A DNA stretch of 64,000 bases from Diplonema papillatum (GCA_030068145.1 JAPJBO010000817.1:39313-103312); one strand, 5' to 3'; positions 19,954 through 31,375 are shown, numbered from the stretch's first letter. Numbers and translations are program-made. The notes: generated by a model not told the origin, from the sequence alone.

Positions 19954-20818
19954 AACGTTTTGGGTGGAAAACAACTGGGATTCCTAAAGGCTTCCACTTC
20001 ACAAACGACGCCTTTGTGGCTGTCCGCACCTAGAAACGCGGTGCAGAAAGAACACAGTAGACTCCACATTGCTACTTGCGCCAAGTAGCTCTGGCTTCAA
20101 AGTTGCTGCCGCGATGGTCCAAGGGCAAACGCCATAACGAAACTGGTCCAACAGTCCGAGGGGTGGTCGCGGAATAGTTGCATATCAACATATGGTCGTA
20201 ATGCATCGGCGTATTGTTACCGCACGATATCCGGTCCGCAACCCCAGTGTTCCAGCTGCAGGAGAAACCGAGCACCCACCCAGGCGATACCCCCAGGATC
20301 CCAGGCCACTGACAGACGAGCAGCACTACCTCCCTAGCGAGCTCTCGTGCAGCTGATGCATAACCACTGAGGTACGTTCACGGCTGCGCCTTTAGGGTTG
20401 CTGCTGCGGTCTTTGTACGTGGTGAGATCTGGCCCTTTGCCGGCTGCGTTGTAGTCACTGCCAGAGCAGCTTTTTATCTACTCAAACCGCGCAAAACAAA
20501 ACAAATTTTGTCAAAGCAAAACAAAGCAAACCAGACGCAATCAAGCAACTTCCATTTGTAGAACCTGCCAAAGGAAACACCATTGCGGATGGGCTGGTCT
20601 GTGTGGCTGCTAGCCTCTCCTTTTCTGGGGATGGCTCTGAGTGACATAGGTCATTTCGTCTCCAACTCGTCTTTCTTAACCTCCTGGGCTTGTGTGAACT
20701 CCTGCACCCAGTGACTGTTTTGAAGATCGTGGCGGTCTTTTCTTACATTTTTTCACCGTTCCAAGCATGCGCGAGGCAAGGTCTTGGAAATGTTGGCACT
20801 CTTTGACTTGTTTTATGT

Positions 20819-20819
<1 letters not shown>
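19954..20819. repeat. Segmental duplication block, left copy (matches 51070-52130)
   Basis: The block is colinear with 51070-52130, with about 90% identity by eye. Shared words include GGCTTCCACTTCACAAACGA and GCTGCCGCGATGGTCCAAGG. A frame around 20540-20720 is open in both copies for a short distance but not conserved in length, so I do not call a gene. Confidence 0.8.
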
Positions 20820-20917
<98 letters not shown>

Positions 20918-20935
20918 CTCTCTCTTTCTCTCTCA
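20820..20935. repeat. (CT)n microsatellite
   Basis: There are more than 50 CT units. The counterpart at 54315-54362 is shorter, so the tract has expanded here or contracted there. Confidence 0.95.
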
Positions 20936-22593
20936 GCATATTGTAGTTCGTATCCGCGCTCCCGTTCCCTTTCTGATGTGCTTTAGTTCAGCTTTTTCTT
21001 CCACCACCCCAACGTCCACACACAATGTCTGCACCAGACCGAAGAATCCACCAGATAGCGAAAACCATTTTGGGTTCGCCTTCAGCATAGTATTCATCGG
21101 TGACGTGGCTCCACCAAATGTCGCCACAGGCCACAGAAGGTCTTCGTGCAGACCCGTCTCGAGCGGCCCAATACAAAACGGGCGACCACAATCGACACAA
21201 TTGCGATTTTTTGAAGAAAGGTTCTCTCGCTATGTGGTGAGCGAGAAGGTGTCGTCTTTTTGCGAACATCGTTCGCTCGGTTCCCGCTGCACCTGAATCG
21301 ATCTGAATCAGACAGAAAACACGTTTGTTAAGAGAGAGGTTGGTATTTTTGGGGGTCCGAAGGAGTCAGGGTACAGGCGTCTGTCCTGGCGAGTTGCACT
21401 TTCAGTTTCCGCTTGCTCTCTTCCTTCCGACAACAGCTAATCTCCGTGGTTATGTCGATATGTCGACCGACAATTTTTGATATTCTTGAAATGTTTGCAA
21501 ACATATATATCGAAAGGTATCGATTCGGTGTATCGAAATCTTGAAGATATCGATATCGATATATCGCTATCGCATCAGCAATAGGTCAGCGTTGAACTGA
21601 AACGGAAACCGACCCCCTCGCAAGCATTCTTCTGGACTCGTATAAGGGGTACAGGAATCCTGGCTGTGGTGGCGGAGGAAAGCGGATGCTGGTTCTGGTG
21701 TGCGGTTCGCCTCTCGACCCGTGCGGGATGAAAGTCCTGAAAAAGTGTGGAGCGGCTGGAAGACATCAATATCGGGTCTGCACTCTAACTCGTCTCTCTC
21801 TCTCTCTCAATCTTTCCGTTCCCGACAAGTTCTCCGACGAGGAGCAGAAAGACAGCAAGGCGGCTTGGACCACACGCGTCACCGCAAAAACCTTTTTGAT
21901 CGCGCTACCCCAACGTTGCCACGAGGTCAAGGCTCTGGGCCTCCTCTCTGTCCCCAGCCTGCACGTCTCCTGACGTTTTCTGCGTCGCCAAGGCAGTAAC
22001 ACTAACCGCTCGTCGACCGGGGACGAGCTCAAGTCTCGCGGATTTTCCGAGGGAATCTGCGAGGCTTGACGAATTTACATACAGGGTGTCTGTTCTACGA
22101 GGGAAACATTTCGTTTTCCACGCATGCAACAAGGACGTCCTTAGCGCGGCTTCCCGAGACTGCGCCTAGAGCTTCTTTCACTGGCAAAACAAGGTTCACA
22201 CCTAGTTCGTGTCTTGGACTCGACAGACTGAGCATCCGTCTACTTCTGCTGTAGGCCTACTCCGTCAGAGCCTCCGATACTCCTGTCGACAAACGCTCGG
22301 TGCTTTTCTCCTCCGACTGCTCCTCCAAGTTCATCGGTTGCGCGTCGATAGCTGCTTTTTCACGGGGCTTGAGTGATGGCCGTGTTGTCCTCTGGAGTCG
22401 TCTGCCCGCTCGACTGATGGATTCTCCGCTCGCCGTTCTGATTCCGACTTCGATGCGAACGCGGAGATCTCTTTTTATTCGCTTGTGTCGGTGCCGTCTT
22501 GGCGACCTTCGCTCTCGATGCTAATGATGCGAGCTCCCGCTCGTCCTCTGCTGCTTCCGGGTGTCGCCTTGCAGCAAACCGGCCAGCATATAA
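20936..22593. other. Stretch without recognisable genes; partial duplication anchor
   Basis: Positions 21331-21450 match 57404-57535 (GAGAGAGGTTGGTATTTTTG onward). An A/T-rich patch at 21455-21575 is dense in ATCGATA and TATCGAT words, another short-palindrome cluster. No protein motif was found. Confidence 0.5.
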
Positions 22594-22699
22594 TAAAGGA
22601 AGGAGTATTATTATAATCCGTTTTATCCGTTATATATTTTCCCGACTTAAGTGCTTCCCTTATGGTTAAGTCCGATTATTATATTATATACTCCCTCCG
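22594..22699. mobile_element. Hairpin MITE, ~105 bp
   Basis: GGAAGGAGTATTATTATAAT on the left faces ATTATATACTCCCTCC on the right, and the middle pairs further (CTTAAGTGCTTCCCTTATGG). The right-hand copy at 57684 runs from the word CCGGCCAGCATATAAT straight to CCCTCCTTTCC, without it. Confidence 0.6.
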
Positions 22700-22864
22700 G
22701 TGTCATGGGGAGCCTTCACGTGGCGATACTGTTGACCGCACTTTAATTGAGTCGCGGTCGCCGCCCCCAACCGCAAACATCATATACTTGATGCGACGCG
22801 GAACAAGTGCTGACAGCACCGTAGAGGGCCACAAAAGTGGCAATTCGACCGGTCGGGGGGTGCT

Positions 22865-23090
22865 TAGGAGCAATGGCCTGATGGCTGAGTACACACCTAA
22901 GCAGGGCTGCATCCTCGTGTTGTAGCCGTGTTGTGTATACGGCTTCGTGGGGGCCTGGTCAACCACCTCATCACAACAGGCGCAAACCTTTCTCGACACC
23001 GGGGGCGGGTCTCCATGAAGAAGAGAAAAGTAAAGCAAGACCTGCCCCCTGCGCCTGCTGTCTCCGGCTGCTTCGGCAGCCGACCCAAAC
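22865..23090. repeat. Dispersed repeat (also 49862-50095)
   Basis: TGATGGCTGAGTACACACCT through the CTACTACTACTA tract matches 49862-50105. Both copies include ATGAAGAAGA and a Pro-rich stretch, but the frames are not conserved. Confidence 0.75.
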
Positions 23091-23640
23091 TACTACTACT
23101 ATACTCCCTCCTTTCCTCATTCCATTTCCCGCCCACCCGTTTGGCCACCAGCTGCGCGCCCGGCGCGTCTGCTACACCGATGGTCAACATAGTCGGTATT
23201 TTTGCCTTCGTGTCTCTCAGAGGAGCGATGTGGACCCCCCAGCTGCTCTTGCTGCAGCCATGGCCCTTCCGACAAGAAAACAACTTCCGAAAGCTTCCCA
23301 AAACGTGTCCAAATCGTTCAGGTTTACCTTTTGTTTCTGTTTGTTCGGCGTTCCGCGGGTACGTGGTGAGAGTAGTTTGACCACACGCAAATGATCGCGC
23401 CCAAGCTAACCAGTTCGAGGCTGCAGACCACGCATAAAGGACCCACTTTGCCGAAGAACCCGGGGTCGTCAGAACCCAAAACCGGAAACCAACCACCCAG
23501 GTGGCCCTAAAACGCTCCGAAATTCCAGAAAAAAGTGGTCGGATGCTCGTTTAGGTCCGAAAAATAGCCGCAGAATGCGCAAACAAGGAAGGATCACCTC
23601 CACAGTGCAATCCCTAAAAGATCCTTCAGGAACCGAAGTA
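23091..23640. repeat. Segmental duplication block, left copy (matches 57690-58110 and 58548-58690)
   Basis: Positions 23098-23480 match 57690-58110, and 23489-23640 matches 58548-58690 (CCACCCAGGTGGCCCTAAAA onward). The right copy has an extra SINE-like insertion between the two parts. Confidence 0.85.
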
Positions 23641-23685
23641 CGTGCGCTCGGCTAAAGACCGGCGCGGGGCGAGACTGGAGGCAGG

Positions 23686-23975
23686 TTAAAGTTCGGGAAA
23701 CAGTAAAGTTCGGGCGAAGCTAAGCTCGGGCGATGCTAAGTTCTGGTGAAGCTCAGTTCGGACGACGCTAGTTCGAGTGATGCTAAGTTCGGGCGATGCT
23801 AAGTTCGGGCGAAGCAAAGCAAAGTTCGGGCCGATGCTAAGTTCTGGTGAAGCAAAGTTCGGGCGATTCTGGTGAAGCTCAGTTCGGACGACGCTAAGTT
23901 CGAGTGATGCTAAGTTCGGGCGAAGCAAAGTTTGGGTTCTGGAGATGCTGAGTTCGGCGGCGTGTGGTAGGTAGC
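23686..23975. repeat. Minisatellite of AAGTTCGGGCGATGCT-like units
   Basis: About fifteen degenerate units of 16-22 bases occur (AAGTTCGGGCGAAGC, AAGTTCTGGTGAAGC, CAGTTCGGACGACGC). They are absent from the right-hand copy. The minus-strand repeat peptide (NFASPELS) is a by-product. Confidence 0.85.
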
Positions 23976-24031
23976 GCAAGTTTGGCCTGTGATGGCAAGT
24001 TCGGCGCCAGTACCCGTGGGGGAGACCCCCC

Positions 24032-24739
24032 CACGACGCACTAGTTATGGGGTAACACTAGTTATGGGGTTTCACTAGTTATTACTGGGGGGGGGTCGAA
24101 TACAGGAGGTACCTTGAATACAAGAGGCATTTCGGAAATCTGGCAAAAAGTTGGATTTTTTCTTGGTCCGCATAACAGACCTTTTTCGACGGTTTTCTGA
24201 TCGCGATGAGCTCCGATGAAGAGAACCGTGAAAAATAGACCCGGGGACCAAAAGTTATGTGCGTGGTTCGTGGGTCTTTACCAGATGCGGGGCACCGGGC
24301 GTGGAACCCACAGGTTTTCAATATAAAGGACGGGAATCGACCCACTGGTTGGTGACATTTCTTTGCTGGCCCGTGTAGCAGACCTTTTTCGGCGAATTTG
24401 TGCTCGCGTTCAGCTCCGATGAAGAGAACCGTGAAAAATGGACCCGGGGACCACAAAATGCGTGCGTCTTTCAAGAAGAAGGGAGTTCCCGCGGTTTCCG
24501 GGTTTGCGGTACTTTTTTCCATTTCTTTTTCGGGAAAATTGCAGGATCGGCACGTGGAATAGAAGAGGTACCTCTTGTATTCGACCCCCCCCAGTAACTA
24601 GCTCAATGACTAGTGGAATATATAACTAGCTCGTGCTAGTTATATAACTAGCTTGTGCTGGCTACAAGTTATCAAATATAACTAGTTATAAAATAACTAT
24701 TTGTTTTCACAAGTTTATGTACCTTACTAGTGCGTCGTG
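24032..24739. mobile_element. TIR element, 708 bp, with ACTAGTTAT arrays
   Basis: The left end CACGACGCACTAGT and the complement of the right end are identical. C-runs flank both sides. Repeats of AACTAGCTCGTGCTAGTTAT occur at 24600-24700 and ACTAGTTATGGGGT at 24042-24080. A right-hand fragment of the same family is at 35079-35229. The whole segment is missing from the other duplication copy. Confidence 0.8.
24084..24596. mobile_element. Nested TIR element, ~513 bp
   Basis: The left end TACTGGGGGGGGGTCGAATA continues to GGAGGTACC. The right end, complemented, gives TACTGGGGGGGGTCGAATAC then AAGAGGTACC. Inside, two ~200-base segments are alike (TCCGATGAAGAGAACCGTGA at 24212 and 24415). It sits inside the 708-bp element. 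Confidence 0.8.
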
Positions 24740-24866
24740 CCCCGACTCCGTTTCCGGGGTCCAAAGCGGGGCCCAAGTACCGCGAGATACTGAGAAACTC
24801 CACAAAAAAACGCTAATATCGGGCACACAACTAACCTCGAAAACAATCTTCGACCGGAAAAGTGTG

Positions 24867-24931
24867 ATGGGCGGGGTTCGAACCCGGGCCTACCGGCCTA
24901 AAGGCCGACGCCCGCTCACTCTGCCACCCCT
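24867..24931 (-). repeat. tRNA-like sequence (pol III boxes)
   Basis: On the minus strand TGGCAGAGTGAGC resembles a Leu/Ser-type A box and GGTTCGAACCC is a perfect B box. The acceptor and anticodon stems pair poorly, so a SINE head or tRNA pseudogene is more likely than an active tRNA. Confidence 0.45.
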
Positions 24932-25182
24932 ATGCATTTTGCCAGGGGGAAAAAAAAATTTGCTCCGCACTATTATCTGTCCAAAAACAATACACTTTTT
25001 TAGTGTAGACAAAAAGCCGGGTTAGCTCGAATAGAGGCTATTCAAATTGCATGTCCATAGGACCTCCAGTCTCGAATAAACAGTCACAAAACAAGCCCGA
25101 CTAGCACCCAACCCTACAGCCGTAGTAGTACAGGGCACCTCAAAACCCCTCCAGAACGTCCGGGACAACTGGCTCTAGATCA

Positions 25183-25470
25183 GTGCAGGTTGAAGAAACG
25201 GCCGGGGAATGTCCCACAAACGCTCACACTCCACTGAAACTACGGGCAGCATTGCCCGCTGACGATGAGCTTCCGGGGGATGGGTATGACGGGCCAACCA
25301 TGTCGTTCACCAACATAAACAGCGTTCGACAGTCGAACCAGCCGGAAAATTGCGTTGCACCAAGCTTTGCCCCAAAGAAAGCTTTGCGGCCCCTCGCGGC
25401 GCAAGCGGGAAGTGAAAATTCCGATTCTTTTTCGGATTTCGTTTTGTCACCAGCAACCAGCAACGGCTGA
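25183..25470 (+). pseudogene. Conserved Ser/Asp-rich coding block upstream of receptor 1, shortened by a frame break
   Basis: From about 25230 the frame encodes LRAALPADDELP, then MSFTNINSVR, then NCVAP and SENSDSFSDF. The same block is at 58972-59281, where it continues to RQSVNVIAKRRRA and a stop. Here a base missing near 25440 ends the frame early. Codon-position differences between the copies suggest it has been coding. I do not recognise the family. It lies 190 bases before the receptor start in this copy. It could be the last exon of the upstream receptor-cyclase gene (about 21 kb after a cyclase exon in both units) or a separate small gene. Confidence 0.45.
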
Positions 25471-25658
25471 AACCGACACGGGTTGCCACGACGAAAGCGC
25501 GGCAAAGTGTGAACGTCACCGCATGGACAGCGGCCCTACAGGATTCTGTGCTCGTCTTTGCCGACATGTGCGAGAGGCTGCCACGTATAAACTGATGGAT
25601 GGCTATCCATCGGTCATCATTTTTCCTTTTAGGTAAGTCAAACATAAAGCAACTGAAA

Positions 25659-26416
25659 ATGGCGACCGACTGGCCGCTGGTTCTTCTTGTGCTCGGCATG
25701 TGCGTTGTGACGACTTCGGCCCAGTGCCAGGAATGCTTTGACAACTGCGGGCTTCTGTTCGAAGGCTGGTCCCTGACGGCCAAGATCTCGGTTTACGACA
25801 AATTTCTGAAGTTTTTCGCTTACGACTGCGCTTTCTTAGAGGATCTTAACGCAAAGTATCCGGATCTCAGGATAACGATCGTGTCGGATGCTGACCTGGG
25901 CAACGTGGACTACGACACAAAATTCGGTGTCGTGGGTGACATGATGGACGCCGAGAACCCTATTCTCGAAATAGTGGACATGGACAATCCGTACGTCCAG
26001 CCTTTGGCCGACAAGTTGGAAACTTTGCCGGAGGATGTCTACGATGGAATTCGTGAAAGGTTCATGATTCGCGACGACGACGGCAATGTGAAAGCCATAT
26101 CGTGGCTAGGAGCCGTGATGAACCTCTACTACCGCGAAGACCTCTTCAAAATGCACAATATTACTTACACAATTGAATCGTGGGAAGCTTGGACTGAGTC
26201 ACTCAAGCTGCTCCAAGAGAAAGAGCAGGAACGCCGCAACGACACAAGTTGGAGAGCACTGATCTTCATTGCCGGCAATAACGATCTCAGCATGTACACC
26301 TCGTATTTGCTTTCTTTTCTGGACGGTCATGACGGCGGCACTGTGGTATCAGAGGACGGCGAACCGACGATCAACAATGCCAACGCGATTAAAACGATGG
26401 AGATGATGGTCGACTG
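25659..26416 (+). CDS. Receptor 1, exon 1: signal peptide and N-lobe of a solute-binding-like ectodomain
   Basis: The start ATGGCGACCGACTGG gives a signal peptide (PLVLLVLGMCVV, cut near TSAQC). An in-frame Met 20 codons upstream exists, but the copy at 60744 keeps only this one in an equivalent setting. Residues 25-252 resemble extracellular solute-binding proteins of family 1 (sugar-binding type): a VVSDADLGNVDYDTKFGVVGDM-like strand region, LPEDVYDGIRE, NLYYREDLF followed by the SWEAWTESLKLLQ helix, and GGTVVSEDGEPTINN before the hinge. Reading past 26416 gives a premature stop at 26460, and both gene copies keep GTATGC at this point, so the exon ends after TG of a Trp codon. The likely role is to bind a ligand outside the cell. 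Confidence 0.8.
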
Positions 26417-26813
26417 GTATGCACACAGATTTTCGAGTGGTGCAAGCATTACGTGCTTTTAGTGAGCTTCGAGCACTCCCCCCTAGGCCTAAGGTGGCTT
26501 GAAACGTAAAGCGTATCACCCGTCGATGGTCACTTCGGAGAAGCCGACCTCTCCACACGGCCAGAACTGCAACGCCGCCATGGAAGCGTTGCTGTTGCGC
26601 TTGTTGAACAGTAGTCGTGTCAAGTTCCCACCGTCGCGTCCCCGAGTTGACGTTCCTTGCGCTCGAAGCACGCCCAGCCCAGCTCGCTCGGTGCGACGTG
26701 CGCAGGCCGGTTCAGCAGCACCTCCTCTCGAGCGGTCAGGGGCTGGCCGAAGTCGTCCACCGTACTCGGACCACACGATTTTTCAATTCCATATCGCGTA
26801 CACATAACAACAG
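26417..26813 (+). other. Intron 1 of receptor 1 (397 bp)
   Basis: The donor is GTATGC and the acceptor AACAACAG. The joined codon is TG|G (Trp) and the frame continues as KKTIMHPKSW. The homologous intron in receptor 2 has the same donor and acceptor words but is 238 bp and unlike in sequence. Confidence 0.85.
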
Positions 26814-28501
26814 GAAGAAAACGATTATGCACCCGAAGAGCTGGGTGTCTGGAAGTCCATCGGATCTGGTGAGCAACAGTGATGTGGCAGTAGCTCTTCA
26901 GTGGACCTGGTACAGCGAGTGGGCACCGGCGGGAGTGACTCTCTCTCCTCTACCCGGCAAGGGCTCGCTGTCAGGGTCTCCCGTGGTTGCCATCACGAAG
27001 CACACTAGAAGGAAAGATATCGCATTCGACATCATGCGACGAATCGCGAGTAACCACTTGGACTACGAAACTAGTACTCGTTGGTGGCGCGGTGGCTTCC
27101 GAGATGAGACGACCGAGCCCGTGAACAAGGACACTCTTAACGCAACGATGTGGCCGATTTACTGCGCAAGTCAGCCAAACCTCTGCAAGGCATACGAGAC
27201 GTACCCGGAAAGGTTTGAGGCCCCCATGATTCCACGGCTCCGTGGGTGTGGATTGTTGTTTGACCGCTGCCAGAACGTGATCGCAACAGGGTGGGCGAAT
27301 CTAATGGTGGAGGAAATGCCGCCAGCACAGGTCGTCGCGGCTATGGATACACAGCTGAGAGCGGTTCTGGGGATCGTAGCGTCTGGCGGTGACGCTGCAG
27401 GCATCGAAGAATGGACTGCAGAACGCATTGCCCTCATTATTGTCATAATCGTAGCTTGTTTGTGGATAGCAGTGCTGGCTTGGTTCACCCACGACAGGCT
27501 GCGCGATCTTCGCAAATCGAACGGTCTGCGGCTGCCTGCATCCGTCGTGTTAGGCATTGTAGTGCTCGTCTTGTTCTGTATCGTTCAGGTTGTAATAACC
27601 GTGGAGTGGAATACCGCAGTACGCCGCATCTCTGAAGACTTGGGCTCTCGAGTCCAGGTGGTGCTCTTGAAGACTGCCCGACTCTCCCTCGAACGCTCTG
27701 CGGAAAACAAAATGGAAGAACAGATGGCATTGTCGCAAATGAAAAGCTTGGTCAAAGCCGACTACGTTTCTCAACTCCCGAGCATGGTAATAGATTCTCG
27801 GTCGCTCATCCTCCTCATCGACCTTGACGAGGAAACCATTGTCGTCTCTTCAGACACGAGGAAGCAAGCGGATAAGGTTTCTATTGCTGCGCCGTATTCC
27901 GACGAAGTCACGAACTGGATGCATGCAGCCTTTGACGCAGTTGGACCGACCTTGAGAGGATACAAAACCGAACAATTGTACAGTTCTACCGTTGGCTCCG
28001 AGAAGGTGAACGTGAATCTGCAGTCAGTCTCGTTGCTAAAGCAATACAACTCAGGAGAGTGGAAGAAGATGAATTACGTCCTCATCTACTTCGTTCCGGA
28101 AGAGGTAGTCTACGAAGAGACAACGAAGTCGCTCAACCGTGCGGTGAACCTCTCGATCCTTCTCGCCATTGTTGGTGTTGTCCTGCTCGTGACCTTGGCA
28201 ATCATCAGCACCCTGCCGCTAATCAGGCTTGCACTGGACATGGAAAAAGTCCGCTCGATGCGCATGGACGATATTGATCTTACACAGAACAGTCGTCTGA
28301 TCGAGTTTTCGTCGTTGATCATCGGGTTCCAAGCGATGTGCGAGATGCTAATTGAATACAAGTCGTTCATGCCGAAGACACTGTTCAATTTGAACGCCGG
28401 CTCCGACGAAGATGAGGATTCAGAGAAAGTCACCTCAACACACTCTAAGCAGAGCCGCACCCACTCCCGTTCCTCCGCATTTGGATCATCGAGCCGGAAT
28501 C
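26814..28501 (+). CDS. Receptor 1, exon 2: C-lobe, three membrane segments, sensor and HAMP-like linker
   Basis: The first ~200 residues finish the solute-binding-like domain (SWVSGSPSDLV, VAVALQWTWYSEW, ITKHTRRKDIAFDIMRRI, WWRGGFRDE, a Cys-rich CASQPNLCKAYETYPERFEA region, and NLMVEEMPPAQVV). Then come TM1 (about residues 457-479 of the joined protein), a short basic loop, TM2 (~495-517), an extracellular Cache-like sensor (~518-697), TM3 (~698-722), and a HAMP-like/coiled linker (IRLALDMEKVRSMRMDDIDL to EYKSFMPKTLF). A Ser-rich stretch ends at SSSRN. The homology with receptor 2 stops at a GTATGC word at 28502, the same donor as intron 1, so an intron should follow in phase 1. I infer the next exon is the cyclase exon at 36374. 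The protein would be a transmembrane receptor joined to a cyclase-like domain. Confidence 0.8.
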
Positions 28502-29219
28502 GTATGCAAACTTTACCAGGGAGGGGGCGACAAAACGTGTGTGAAAAAGGTACACAACGCATAGCGAATGGGTCTGCATGGGTTATAATGGGCGGGGTGG
28601 CCATCAAAAGTGTGAAGGCAGAGAACACTGTAAGACTGCACACAACAAAACGGGTCCATTGTTGCAAAAGAGGGGCGGTTGACAAAGAGTTCCAGCAGGG
28701 TTCGCTTGTTCAAAGATATTTCATTTACGGCCTATGTAGTGATCTCGACGCATCTAGTTGTGTAATGACCCCAGTTTTGGCTTTAAGATGCAGCATGCGC
28801 TTGGAAATGAAGTACCTCGACTGTTTGACCCTTGGAACCATAGTTTCACGCAAGGGAGCAAGGGGGAGCACCCACCACCTGAGCTTTCTCCAGTCACACT
28901 TAGTCAGAATATTGCGAACGCCGCAGCATATGAGACGATGCCAAAAAGGAAAGAGGGGCACAGCGATCGTGGCCAACGTTGAGCTTTGACATTTGCAAAA
29001 TCATGTCATTAATGAATAAAACGTGAATCAGGCCCGAGCGTGGGGTCGGCTTGTGAACACTCGAACCACGAGGGCAGCATCTTCATGCCCCAGGCCACCA
29101 CAGCGTGTGAGCGAACAATGCTGGAGGCTGGTATCTCCCTGTGCAAGCCCAAAGAGAACCAGAAGGAAGACTTTTTCTGCAGCCACGTGGACTAGTGCTG
29201 CGCTGCGTGCAGACCGGGT
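28502..29219 (+). other. Start of putative intron 2 of receptor 1
   Basis: The exon frame stays open to 28989 by chance, but the similarity to receptor 2 ends at 28510. No other gene is recognised. The putative intron would run to about 36373 and holds most of the elements listed between. Confidence 0.5.
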
Positions 29220-29335
29220 CATCGATAAACAAACGTCGCGTTTGCACGTTTGTCAAACGTTTGCGTTTGATGAATGTTGTCAAACGTATGTTTGCAAACG
29301 GTTGACAACAACGCTGCCCTAGGCATAGGTGGCAG
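29220..29335. repeat. CAAACGTTTG palindrome cluster ending in CCTAGGCATA
   Basis: CAAACGT, GTTTGCACGTTTG, CAAACGTTTGCGTTTG and GTTTGCAAACGG follow one another. The cluster runs into TTGACAACAACGCTGCCCTA and GGCATAGG, the terminal word also found at 35234, 36241, 38756, 39371 and 39582. Confidence 0.65.
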
Positions 29336-29460
29336 GTCGCGACTCTCCCCCAGACTCGCCCGAGGGCCCTCGAGCCCCCAAACTCGCTATTTGACTGCCC
29401 ACTCACCCCAGACTCAATTCGTCCTTCGACTCGCCAGACTCGCCCTCCGTGGGCCAAGGT
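29336..29460. repeat. AGACTCGCC repeat cluster
   Basis: CAGACTCGCC, GACTCTCCCCC, AGACTCGCC and similar words recur about eight times, adjoining the CCTAGGCATA word at 29319. This fits the end of another element of the same style. Confidence 0.5.
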
Positions 29461-30147
29461 GATGACGAGGGTCTGCCCCCACACAACACATGTCGGGAGC
29501 TTCCAGGTCATCGTCGGCGTCGTTGTCGTCGTCGTCGGCGGAAAAGTCTCACCACCATGCATCCGCAGAAACAGTCGGTTGACGAACTGCAGATCCATGG
29601 AGGCGCAGCGTCACTTCTCCACGGCATTCGTCATTGAGACGACGCTATCGACCCGTGTCACGCTCAGCGCCGGCGTGAGCGGGAAACTTCTCTGCTGTCT
29701 TTCCACCCCAACACGTGTTTCTCTACCAAAATGGAGGGTTTTCATTGGCAGCGGGGTATTTCCCCAGATTTTGTGTGATTGACCCCCCCCCCCCGCACCG
29801 GAGTGAGTCGGAAAAGGCACACAAAACTGACCTGTGTCCAAGACGGGGGTTTGGGCAGAACTACTGGCGAAGTACAATGCTGTGCATGTGCCCCCACGCG
29901 GGGGATGAGTCCCCTTCATCGTTACCCAAGTCGAACGGGAACCAACGAGACGACGGTAGTCACGGATTGCAAAAAACATCGAGTCACGATCGGGGGGAGT
30001 GATAGGTCTGAGTGTCAATGGCAAAGCATTTGGCGCCAGAATCAAAAAACCACTTCATGCATGTCGAGGCTGCCCCATCCCGGCTCCGAAGCATACCAAT
30101 CGCCTTGCAGGAAGCTTTTCACCGATTAATAGGTGGCAACCGAGCGA
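29461..30147. other. Stretch without recognisable genes
   Basis: A GTCGTC-rich patch at 29510-29545 and a C-run at 29784-29796 are the only notable features. Confidence 0.3.
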
Positions 30148-30475
30148 ACGGAACAGAAACGGGGGTTAACCCCCGAAGGAAGTCGGACGTGATAGCCCCC
30201 CTGCAGAAACGCGAAACATTAAACCAGCCACGGCTTGAAAACACGGAAAACTTCACGAGTTTATTTCGAAAGAAGTACCCGATTCTCCGACCCCGAAACG
30301 CCAGACCATGGGTCGAACGAAATAAGCGGACCCCGAACGCCACCCCCAATAATAGGTGTTCCTCCGGTGGCCCGCGCAGCGGCGTTTTTTTTTTTTTTGG
30401 AGGGGGGTTTGGGGGGTACTAAAGCTCATGTGTGAGCCTAGTTCGTCCTTCCCATGATAATGTCTTTTCCTGCCC
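30148..30475. repeat. Dispersed repeat, copy 2 (also at 115-480)
   Basis: Colinear with 115-480, with about 85% identity by eye and the same T-run and GGGGTTT tract. Confidence 0.75.
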
Positions 30476-30566
30476 TTTACCCCTGGCAACCAAGGGGGGT
30501 ATGGGGGGCTTCGCCCCGGTACGGTACTTTCCGTTCACTGTTCCGTTGGGCAACACTGGATTCTGA

Positions 30567-30808
30567 GGTCGGAAAACCTATTTGGACAGTTTCCCGAGGT
30601 GGGACAATTTTCTAATGCTGGGTTTCTAGTTCGGAAAACCTATTTAGACAATTTCCCGAGGTGGGACAATTTTCTAATGCTGGGTTTCGAGATCGGAAAA
30701 CCTATTTAGACAATTTCCCGAGGTGTGACAATTTTCTAATGCTGGGTTTCGAGGTCGGAAACCCTATTTGGACAAGTTTCCGAGGTGGGACAATTTTCTA
30801 ATGCTGGC
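30567..30808. repeat. Tandem repeat, 62-bp unit, four copies
   Basis: Units begin at 30567, 30629, 30691 and 30753 with the word TCGGAAAACCTATTT and carry GAGGTGGGACAATTTTCTAA. Unit length is constant. Confidence 0.92.
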
Positions 30809-31375
30809 CACTGACAATGCAGAAGAGGACAACAGAATCAAAAAGCCCCACTCTGCACGGCCGCCGATACAAGTAAACATGAGAACGTGGGTTGGAAGCA
30901 TCTGGTATCAGAAACATGTGACGACTTTCTGCATCATTAGCTTGCGGTTACCTATTTGCTCGTGTGTCAGATCGCCGACGGAAGAAAGCGGTGAGCTTCA
31001 GCGAATGCTTTGCACAAACGAGACCACGACGACACACAAGAAGGGGCCGAGCCAAGTCGAAGAACAGCCCAGGAAGGGCCCTGAAGAGTCAGAGCCCGCC
31101 AGAAGACGGACGAAGAGAAGTGCCCGCTGGTAGATCAAAAGAAGGTGATCCCGCCCTCCGAAAGGAGAGCCAAGATTTGGCCGGAAACGGACCGGACGGA
31201 CCCACAGAAGGACCCGCAAAGTGGTATTCTATAGGACCCCTCAGCATGAGGAGCCTTCCGGCGTTTCTTTTCAAAGAAACGGAAACGTTTCCGTTTCCGT
31301 TTCCATATTTCGAAAAAAACTAAAAGAAACGGCGTTGCCATCCAACTTAGCCGGTTCTTCAACTAAAGGGCTAGA

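Noticed and set aside
20784-21296. Frame with a long Ser-Leu repeat across the (CT)n tract
   Set aside because: The repeat is the translated microsatellite, and the flanking residues are not conserved in the other copy.
24867-24931. Functional tRNA gene
   Set aside because: A and B boxes are present, but acceptor and anticodon stems pair poorly and no clear anticodon loop could be set.
26617-26813. Extension of receptor 1 exon 2 upstream to a start at 26617
   Set aside because: This part is intron sequence: it is not shared with receptor 2 and the acceptor AACAACAG precedes the conserved text.
30567-30808. Regular repeats that could suggest a CRISPR array
   Set aside because: Units are head-to-tail without unique spacers, and nothing nearby is Cas-like; the setting is eukaryotic.
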